From assembly GCA_022447225.1 (NCBI GenBank), contig JAKVAZ010000012.1, forward strand, positions 124,001-188,000: 64,000 nt of DNA. The letters are read 5' to 3'. Both the position numbers and the translations under genes were made by a program. The DNA is from Fuerstiella sp. (GTDB lineage Bacteria > Planctomycetota > Planctomycetia > Planctomycetales > Planctomycetaceae). A model generated the notes under the pieces. That model did no database searches. It was not told where the DNA came from and saw only the letters and a list, made by a program, of their open reading frames with translations. Positions 57,857 through 64,000 of the stretch are shown here, in pieces (the stretch's first letter is position 1; every line of letters begins with the position of its first letter).

Positions 57857-58975
57857 ATGTCTGCTGTTAATCTACTGAAACAACTGATCGAGTTTCCATC
57901 TGTAAGCACGGCCACGAATGAACCGGTCAGCGCATTCGCTGAGTCGCAGCTGCAGCGACTCGGATTCGAAACCGAGCGGCTGACATATACAGACCCGGCA
58001 GGGGTTGTGAAAGTCTGCATCTGTGGGCGACGTGGTCCGGCGGGCAGAGGGCTGGCATACTTTTGCCATACTGATGTCGTGCCCGCTGACAGCTGGTCAT
58101 TTTCGGAAAGTGGACCCTGGACGGCATTTCAGTCGAATGGCAGGATCTATGGTCGGGGATCCTGTGATATGAAGGGATCTCTGGCATGTGTGCTCAACGC
58201 TATCGAAAGAGTTGAAACTACGTCTTTACCTGTGTTTGTCGTCTGCACTGCAGACGAGGAAATTGGTTATCACGGTGCTGCCAAAGTCGCTGCTGAATCG
58301 AAAATTTATCGTGAAATTGTCGATAGCCGATCCTGTGGTCTGATTGGCGAGCCCACACGACTGGGTGTTGTCCACGGACACAAGGGGGGGCGGGTCGGAC
58401 GAATAGTGTCGCGAGGAGTTGCCGCTCATTCCTCGACCTCCCGCGGACTCAATGCCAATATGGCGATGATTCCGTTTCTACACGATCTGCGGTTACTGAG
58501 TCTGGAATGTGAAAATGCTCCGGAGTGGCGAGATGAGCGATTTGATCCGCCGGTGATTTCCATGAATATAGGTGTCAATGACCATACGCGTGCCGTGAAT
58601 ATCACACCGCCGCAGAGCGTCTGCACTTTCTACTTTCGTCCGATGCCGGGCCAGGACGGTGATCGTCTGATCGATGAGATTCGTGGCCTTGTTGATCGTC
58701 ACGGCCTGGAATTTGAAGTCGTGATGTCAGCCAATGGTCTGTTCACTGACCCGGATTCTGCGTTTATTCGTGAACTGTGTGACCTGACTGGAAGTAACAC
58801 CACCACAGTGACGTATGGCACCGATGGATCGTTGTTCGGAGAAATACAAAATTTGGCGGTACTGGGACCAGGTGATATCCATCAGGCACATACGGACGAC
58901 GAGTGGATTTCGCTGGACCAGCTTGCCCAGGGAGTTGACGTTTACGAGAAACTGATTCGGCACTGGTGCGTCTGA
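57857..58975 (+). CDS. M20-family deacylase (ArgE/DapE-like)
   Basis: Seen: 372 aa. Metal ligands: H71 and D73 (CHTDVVP), D104 (RGSCDMKGS), E134/E135 (TADEEIG), E in GEPTRLG and H in AHTDDEW. Dimerisation domain GHKGGRVGRIVSRGVAAHSS in the middle. Role: zinc hydrolase releasing an acyl group from acetylornithine, succinyl-DAP or similar; which one is not decided by sequence. ATG at 57857; no clear neighbour in arginine or lysine synthesis. Confidence 0.93.
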   Translation: MSAVNLLKQLIEFPSVSTATNEPVSAFAESQLQRLGFETERLTYTDPAGVVKVCICGRRGPAGRGLAYFCHTDVVPADSWSFSESGPWTAFQSNGRIYGRGSCDMKGSLACVLNAIERVETTSLPVFVVCTADEEIGYHGAAKVAAESKIYREIVDSRSCGLIGEPTRLGVVHGHKGGRVGRIVSRGVAAHSSTSRGLNANMAMIPFLHDLRLLSLECENAPEWRDERFDPPVISMNIGVNDHTRAVNITPPQSVCTFYFRPMPGQDGDRLIDEIRGLVDRHGLEFEVVMSANGLFTDPDSAFIRELCDLTGSNTTTVTYGTDGSLFGEIQNLAVLGPGDIHQAHTDDEWISLDQLAQGVDVYEKLIRHWCV

Positions 58976-59011
58976 TTGATCGAAGATCGCAGAAAATTAC
59001 AAAGCGTGCGA

Positions 59012-59962
59012 CTACCGGGACATTGTATCGCCGTCACGTTTGTCGCTTAAAGTTATGCCGCGCCAGCCTCGTACGTCGATCACTCGTGCGTACGGAGCGT
59101 TGTCGAATCCTCCGTCGTCCCTGAAATCTTCATAGTATTCGCTCAAACGCTGCAACTTTCGGTCCGCTGATAATTCGCCTGGATGCTGTGTCTCAGGTGA
59201 ACGTCCCCAGATAATAATCGATCCTCCCGCTGTTCTGAGCAGGTATTGCAGACCGGATCCTTCGTCCGGACTTCCAGCGTCTGACGGTGCCTGAATTGCT
59301 TTCAGATCCCAGATCTCCCATCGCGAACTGCCGGATTCCTCAGGTTTTGTGAGCAGCGCTGCAAGTTGTGCTGCCCCTGTGACAACCGAATCCCCCCAGG
59401 CTCCCCCCTGACCACCCTGCGGCACGCTGCTGACGTTTTCAATAATCGGATAACGTGCGATATCGGAACGACTGAAATCACTCCCAGGCAGCACACAACC
59501 CGATTCGTCAATCGCATAATATCCTCCGGCCCCGTCGACAATTGCAACCGGCCTGCGATAGGTAACATCAACATGAACCCTTGGCGGAAACGACTTCGTG
59601 ACACGATGAACCTGTCTGATCCACGGGTGTGTAACAAATGCGGCTGCGATTTGCTCACTCAAATTTGGGTTCTGAAGTGACATCGGAAGATCCAAATCCA
59701 CTCGATGCAGAATTTCAGCAACCAGATTTTCCGGAATCCATCGCGGTGGCGGTGTGACCGAAATCTCCGCAATTTCCACTTGGTACTCCGGCAGCAATTT
59801 TACCTCAGAAAAGGTTTGCCGAAAATGAGGCCACACAACAAATCCCAGCGAGACGGCAGCAGCTATTACCAGTCGCCGAGGTTGAAAACCCCAGCGAATG
59901 AATCGCCGGGCTGTCGTCAGCTGACCAGGGCCTGATGTTTTTCGGGAAGACGAACGGCTCAT
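59012..59962 (-). CDS. FtsQ/DivIB-like POTRA-domain cell-division protein
   Basis: Seen: 316 aa from the ATG at 59962 (MSRSSSRKTSG); a frame up to 60082 is unsupported. One TM segment about 31-47 (LVIAAAVSLGFVVWPHF), a POTRA domain (IAEISVTPPPRWIPENLVAEIL), and the beta domain with FPPRVHVDVTYRRPVAIVDG and GYYAIDESGCVLPG, the FtsQ hallmark. C-terminal part is diverged. Known: FtsQ links FtsB/L to the divisome. Planctomycetes lacking FtsZ still keep some divisome genes. Function here inferred. Confidence 0.82.
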   Translation of the reverse strand: MSRSSSRKTSGPGQLTTARRFIRWGFQPRRLVIAAAVSLGFVVWPHFRQTFSEVKLLPEYQVEIAEISVTPPPRWIPENLVAEILHRVDLDLPMSLQNPNLSEQIAAAFVTHPWIRQVHRVTKSFPPRVHVDVTYRRPVAIVDGAGGYYAIDESGCVLPGSDFSRSDIARYPIIENVSSVPQGGQGGAWGDSVVTGAAQLAALLTKPEESGSSRWEIWDLKAIQAPSDAGSPDEGSGLQYLLRTAGGSIIIWGRSPETQHPGELSADRKLQRLSEYYEDFRDDGGFDNAPYARVIDVRGWRGITLSDKRDGDTMSR

Positions 59963-60159
59963 GGAATCATGTGTAAACAGAAGAGGGCGGATAAGTACGA
60001 GTTGCTGTGATCTCAGGCACAGACGATAAATCTGTCCTGTACAGGAAGGTAAGTTCCAACACGTGAAAACTTTGCCGCGCAATTCATAAAGTCAATTCTG
60101 ATCGTCTCAGCTGCCGGGAGATACGTCTAATTCCGCGACTCTCAAGTGTAATAGTTGGA

Positions 60160-60387
60160 TCAGTTCATCCCGCGTCGCTGTATCAACTGGGCAAATTGGG
60201 TGGAGATGCCGGATTGCAAGCCCGTCATGGATGTCGAGTGGCTGTCTCCTCGACTGGTAACGGCGAAAAAGACACTGCAGAAGAAAATCGCCAATAGATA
60301 AACATGGCGCGTCAGCGATTTTTCCGTCGCCTTCGGTTCATGAAGTAATGTTTTTGACTGATTCTGTGAGTTGAACAGAAATATCAA
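60160..60387 (-). CDS. Possible small exported protein
   Basis: 75 codons from a TTG. Middle is hydrophobic (VYLLAIFFCSVFFAVTS), as in a signal or single TM segment, with a polar tail (STQFAQLIQRRGMN). No ribosome site and no known family. Kept only as a possibility. Confidence 0.25.
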   Translation of the reverse strand: MIFLFNSQNQSKTLLHEPKATEKSLTRHVYLLAIFFCSVFFAVTSRGDSHSTSMTGLQSGISTQFAQLIQRRGMN

Positions 60388-60573
60388 TTAGCGAATGCGA
60401 TCGTTAGCGATGAAACGATCCATGCCTCGAATGCACACCAGGCAGAGAAGGGCCGGTTATCTGAACTGACTAACGCCGGAGCCCCGATAACAAATCAACA
60501 CAGCCAACAGGAATTTCAGGATGCAAACCGATCAACGATGTTGCGCGGCCTGCGCGGCAGGGCGACCACGGTA

Positions 60574-60600
60574 TTGTTTAATTAAACAAACCTTTTTTTT
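60574..60600. promoter_or_regulatory. Palindrome with T-run
   Basis: TTGTTTAATTAAACAA is its own reverse complement (16 bp); CC then T8 follows. Might be an AT-rich operator or a weak terminator for an unseen transcript. Confidence 0.45.
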
Positions 60601-60916
60601 CGGACGTTCATTCCTATCGATATCTGTGCCACCTGAAACATAATCCAACCATATGTGTGGTCGGATCTTTTGTGGTGAACGGCATCGGTTCCTGAACGTT
60701 CACATTTAACGCCCCGGAGACAGGCTTCGTTGTGAATCAAGCACGTATATGAGCGCCGTGAAAGTCCTTGCACAGTTCGCAGGGATTTGTTTGCTGAATA
60801 TAATAGGGGATTGCTTCAGTCGTCGTGCTTTGTTGAAGGTTCACTGGAAGTCCCTTCGAAGCCGTTCGACAATCAAGGTCTGCATTAGTTTCGAATGACG
60901 TGAGACACTCAGAATC

Positions 60917-61600
60917 ATGAGTAAACGAATTTCATACAGCCTCCTGGACCCGTGGCTGGGACCTCCCCTGAAAAGCCTTTACAAAATTCTGCCGATCCCC
61001 CGTCGCTTTCCGCCCGAAGGAATTGTTTTGATCGGACATCTTTTGGCAATTCTGGCGGCAGTGGGATTTGCTTATTCAACCCGGTGCTGGTGGGGCGGGC
61101 TCCTGGCCGGACTGGGCGTCCTCGGAAATCACACGGCAGACTGTCTCGACGGAACCCACGCCCGCGTTACCGGACAGTGTCGAAATGGTGGTGAACTTCT
61201 GGACCACTTTACAGATCCACTTTCATTTGCCTACTGGCTTGTTGGAATCAGTGTCTCATGTTCCCGCCTGGACCTGGGACTGGCGGCTGTGATCTGTCTG
61301 TATGCCACCGCTGTGCTGACAAATATTAAAGCAAAAATCATCGGAGAGTTTGCATTGGCGAGATTTGGACCAACTGAGTTTAAGACATTACTGATCCTGT
61401 ACGGAATGTTTATGACAGCCCTGGTGAGTTCTGCGTCTCCGTCTGTTACTCCTGAGAACTGGGCTCAGGGATTTTTTGTCATTCTTATTCTGTGTGGTGT
61501 CCTGCAGTTGCTCGTCGCACTTTGGGTCAGTGTGCAGGAAGTAAACAAACATGCAACTCCACCGGACACCACAGAATGGATTACAAAACGTGATAATTAG
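60917..61600 (+). CDS. CDP-alcohol phosphatidyltransferase
   Basis: Seen: 227 aa, polytopic. The full family motif is present: D75-x2-D78-G79-x2-A82-R83-x8-G92-x3-D96-x3-D100 (DCLDGTHAR ... GGELLDHFTD). Role: transfer of a phosphoalcohol from CDP-activated substrate in the inner membrane; alcohol not predicted. N-terminus MSKRISYSLLDPWLGPP contacts the membrane. Stop lies 85 nt before the convergent FGGY kinase end. Confidence 0.93.
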   Translation: MSKRISYSLLDPWLGPPLKSLYKILPIPRRFPPEGIVLIGHLLAILAAVGFAYSTRCWWGGLLAGLGVLGNHTADCLDGTHARVTGQCRNGGELLDHFTDPLSFAYWLVGISVSCSRLDLGLAAVICLYATAVLTNIKAKIIGEFALARFGPTEFKTLLILYGMFMTALVSSASPSVTPENWAQGFFVILILCGVLQLLVALWVSVQEVNKHATPPDTTEWITKRDN

Positions 61601-61685
61601 GCAGCACCAAGCGTGTTAAGTGAACATTCCTGTACCAAGTTCAGACCGGCACCAGCGATAGATACTGTGTCTGGCAGTATTCGGC

Positions 61686-63053
61686 CTATGACACAGCCGG
61701 ATTATGGAGACGCAGAGATGCTGATGCCGAAGCAAGCTCTGAGTGTCTGCCACTGGCGACGAGCGCCAGAAGCAGCAGGCCAACCATTGTCTCTTCTTCA
61801 GCTTCTGCAATCCGAATTGGATATGCGAGTCGCCGGAGAATCTTCTCCTGCAGCAGAGGGCTTCGCCGCACCAGACCACCGGAGACAACCAGGTTTTTGA
61901 TCTTCTCAAGCCCCAGACGACAGGCGGCTGTCTCGAAATTTTCAGCCATGTTGTCAAAAGCTGCCCGAAATAGATGCCCGATCGTTAGATTTTCGAGGGA
62001 CATGTTCTGAATGCTGCCACGATCACCTAAAGGCCCTGTGAAAAATGTCAGCTTCACGTCGAGGTCTGTTTTGACTTTCTCTGCCTCCGAAAGAATATAT
62101 GTCCAGGGGTCGTCGAGTTTCCTTCCCTGCGATTCGGCAAGTTCGCTCAGCAGATTTACCAGGACGTTTAGCGATCGACCGGCGGGCAGGTGAGTCAGCG
62201 TATTCAAGTACTGTTTTTCGAAATAGGGACGAACCTGATAGTCACCAGGACTGTAGTCACCGCTCAGGATGCTGACCTGAGAACCGGTCGAAGCATTGAT
62301 TGAAAGTTCATTTTCTCCAAGCTGGGTGCCGACCAGGGCACACTGGTGGTCCCCGACAGATGGAAACCACGGAACCTTTTTGCCTCGTAGCATAATATGT
62401 CCAACAGGACTGTACGGATCGCAAAGCCGGGGCCAGCGCAAATCATTGATGCCCAGTTCACAAAACGCCTCTCTGTGCCACTGCCGTGTTTCCAGGTTCA
62501 TCGCGCCCAGGGCATTAGTATATTCAGTAACCGGCTCTGCCTGAGCCAGTTGCATTCCGACGAAATCACCCAGTGACATTGGAATTGCTTCGGTTGGAAG
62601 CTGACCGTTCTGCCGGAGCCAGAACAGGAGTGCCGGAGACGATCCAACTTTGCACTCCTGTCCAAGTTGTCTGAGTACGTCCTCACCAAGCCGGCCGCAC
62701 AGACGTTCGTAACAGCTTTCGCCTGCATCGAGGTGTTCCGTCTGCAGACGCTGGTCACGCCAGGAAAGGTAGTTGGTCCGCGGTGTTCCTTGTGTGTCAG
62801 CGAGCACGACTCCGGACATCTGAGTACAACTCACGATTCCGTCACAATCACATGCTGCCGACAGCGTCTCCACAACCTTACCAACCCGCCTGGTGACCTC
62901 TCGCGGATCAAGCTCGAAATAACCGGCCGGCAAACCTGTCAGTGCAGACGGGCTGGCGACTCGAACCGATTCACCCACGACCTGCATCCGATCCAGATCC
63001 CAGACCACTCCCTTAATCGATGTCGAACCGATATCGAGAGTGACAAATTTCAT
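61686..63053 (-). CDS. FGGY-family sugar kinase (sedoheptulokinase-like)
   Basis: Seen: 455 aa from ATG 63053 (MKFVTLDIGSTSIKG). Phosphate 1 motif DIGSTSIKG, QMSG, SWRDQR, and FPSVGDHQCALVG. A GG in VVSGGLVRRSPLL. Role: ATP-dependent phosphorylation of a sugar; the GDHQC block and size point to sedoheptulokinase-type members, but xylulo- or other kinases are possible. An upstream start at 63068 is less likely. Confidence 0.86.
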   Translation of the reverse strand: MKFVTLDIGSTSIKGVVWDLDRMQVVGESVRVASPSALTGLPAGYFELDPREVTRRVGKVVETLSAACDCDGIVSCTQMSGVVLADTQGTPRTNYLSWRDQRLQTEHLDAGESCYERLCGRLGEDVLRQLGQECKVGSSPALLFWLRQNGQLPTEAIPMSLGDFVGMQLAQAEPVTEYTNALGAMNLETRQWHREAFCELGINDLRWPRLCDPYSPVGHIMLRGKKVPWFPSVGDHQCALVGTQLGENELSINASTGSQVSILSGDYSPGDYQVRPYFEKQYLNTLTHLPAGRSLNVLVNLLSELAESQGRKLDDPWTYILSEAEKVKTDLDVKLTFFTGPLGDRGSIQNMSLENLTIGHLFRAAFDNMAENFETAACRLGLEKIKNLVVSGGLVRRSPLLQEKILRRLAYPIRIAEAEEETMVGLLLLALVASGRHSELASASASLRLHNPAVS

Positions 63054-63538
63054 TCCAGAGGTTCTCATGATCTGTCGGCGCTGGACCGTTGCCAGGGAAT
63101 TTTTAATATGGGAATACAGTCACTCGTCGGCGTCCCCTGAATGGATAACGTCAGCATGTACAAAATTTAATTTTGGTGGCTTAGTCTCAACGGAGTCGCA
63201 GATGGACCGGAAACACCACTTCCTGTCTCTCATCTGCAGGCACTGCCCAGGTAAACGTAATGAATACAAGATCACGACTCAAACCGTTTAGCACACGATG
63301 CTGACCAACAGCATCAGCCATTGTGCCTGCCCCAATCTTTGGTATGCGCTTCTGCCTGTCGTCTGTCATTCCACTTGGCAGCCATGATTCCAAATCACAC
63401 TTTCACCCACACAGAATTATCGGACGTCCCCTCACTTTGAAATCGTCCGCAGTTCGTTGTCATCGAACTCTACTGCGTTACCTGAAATCAGTTCCTGACA
63501 GGCCCACATCAGAATTGATTCCGGTTAAGGGATACAGA
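63054..63538. other. Intergenic with a weak small frame
   Basis: A minus frame of 68 codons (63187-63393) reads GQHRVLNGLSRDLVFITF and EVVFPVHLRLR at its end, oddly protein-like, between two minus-strand genes. No strong ribosome site. May be a remnant. Confidence 0.35.
63187..63393 (-). CDS. Possible small hypothetical protein
   Basis: 68 codons from a TTG; an in-frame stop lies just upstream. Middle and end (RVLNGLSRDLVFITFTW, QEVVFPVHLRLR) look like beta strands. No family known; could be the leftover 3' end of a larger gene. Confidence 0.22.
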   Translation of the reverse strand: MESWLPSGMTDDRQKRIPKIGAGTMADAVGQHRVLNGLSRDLVFITFTWAVPADERQEVVFPVHLRLR

Positions 63539-64000
63539 TTATTTAGCACTATCTTCTGCCTGGGCGTCGACCTTGATTTCCGGTTTCTTGTCGGTATCCC
63601 TGGCCAATTTAAAAGGCGCACTCACTCGGCGGCCCTGTGGTGATACGAGCGGCCTGACCCAAATGTTGCGATACCGTACCGCATCGTGATGATCCTGCAA
63701 CATAACAGGGCCGGTCTCTGCGTGCGCAACATAGTGCGGTGCCTCCAGGTACGCTGTCGGGCCCAGCAGTTCGAAATGATGCTGCACCAGTATTCCGTTG
63801 TGCACTACTGTCACGTAGGCGGGCGTTTCAAGTTCGCCATTTGTACGAAACGTTGGCGCCTTGAAATAAATGTCATACGTATTCCATTCTCCCGGTCGGC
63901 GCATAGCATTCACCATCGGTGGTGTCTGTTTGTATACAGACGCCGCCTGGCCGTCGAAGTAGGTTACATTCCTGTAGGAATCCAGAACCTGCACTTCATA
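63539..64000 (-). CDS. DUF1080 domain protein (3-keto-disaccharide hydrolase type), 5' end outside window
   Basis: Seen: the frame runs off the right edge (first residues YEVQVLDSYRN). Blocks AMRRPGEWNTYDIYFKAPTF, AYVTVVHNGILVQ and GPVMLQDHHDAVRYRNIWV are classic for DUF1080, a LamG/jelly-roll fold. C-terminus ends with a charged tail DTDKKPEIKVDAQAEDSAK. Known: family includes 3-keto-disaccharide hydrolases in Bacteroidetes/planctomycetes. Signal peptide lies outside. Confidence 0.9.
   Translation of the reverse strand, partial: YEVQVLDSYRNVTYFDGQAASVYKQTPPMVNAMRRPGEWNTYDIYFKAPTFRTNGELETPAYVTVVHNGILVQHHFELLGPTAYLEAPHYVAHAETGPVMLQDHHDAVRYRNIWVRPLVSPQGRRVSAPFKLARDTDKKPEIKVDAQAEDSAK

Larger units (their letters stand above)
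60083..60916. other. Long intergenic with a 16-bp palindrome
   Basis: No gene clearly supported; a 75-codon minus frame at 60160-60387 (TTG start) is weak. Perfect palindrome TTGTTTAATTAAACAA at 60574-60589 followed by a T8 run (60593-60600). Confidence 0.45.

Overview
The window looks like a chromosomal segment of a planctomycete (Planctomycetota, probably class Planctomycetia). The main reasons are the repeated DUF1549/DUF1553 plus DUF1501 gene pairs, an Lpg1974/BBP7-type outer-membrane protein, a DUF6800-type mini-protein, a DUF1080 protein, and the loose gene spacing with short co-directional clusters. No phage, integrase, intact insertion sequence or CRISPR array was found. The genus cannot be fixed from the sequence alone.

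Layout. 1-2177: end of a DUF1553 gene and its DUF1501 partner. 2577-2681: the SRP RNA gene, just upstream of ftsH (2991-5081). 5224-8255: minus-strand TauD-like dioxygenase, ceramidase-like protein and a small Cys-rich protein. 8944-13550: His/Cys-rich secreted protein, a prepilin-peptidase-like membrane protein that appears to have lost its catalytic aspartates, two lipoproteins and a SpoIIAA-like protein. 13656-16130: Ig-like/DUF1549/DUF1553 protein. 17059-20489: OleC-like AMP-forming ligase, a small conserved protein and a zinc alcohol dehydrogenase. 20984-21118: tRNA-Val(GAC) and a strong terminator. 21503-27566: a cell-envelope block with a DUF2490 protein, a small secreted protein, a BBP7-like porin, a beta-barrel with a PPPV-repeat linker and an exported C39 peptidase. 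The last two suggest an export system similar in composition to Fap.

27918-35749: glycosyltransferase 2, a small protein overlapping an HD phosphohydrolase, infA, rnhA, a decayed sigma-factor pseudogene, a LigD-type phosphoesterase domain protein, bioF-like, alpha/beta hydrolase and a beta-propeller protein. 35985-41567: beta-CASP RNase, trxB, thiG, thiS and an FHA-domain protein. 41912-51719: five-gene cluster with a cyclase-fold protein carrying a c-type haem motif, followed by two tandem DUF1549/DUF1553 + DUF1501 pairs. 51968-55584: DUF6800-like mini-protein, SDR and purF. 55663-64000: VanZ-like protein, a membrane-anchored hypothetical, an M20 deacylase, an FtsQ-like POTRA protein, a CDP-alcohol phosphatidyltransferase, an FGGY kinase and the start-less end of a DUF1080 protein.

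Functionally this is housekeeping (SRP, FtsH, IF-1, RNase HI, PurF, ThiS/ThiG, TrxB) mixed with planctomycete-specific envelope and putative cytochrome/sulfatase-like oxidative modules. The points most worth a second look are the C39 peptidase/beta-barrel pair with its small secreted neighbour, the degenerate prepilin peptidase, the sigma-factor pseudogene and the SRP RNA.
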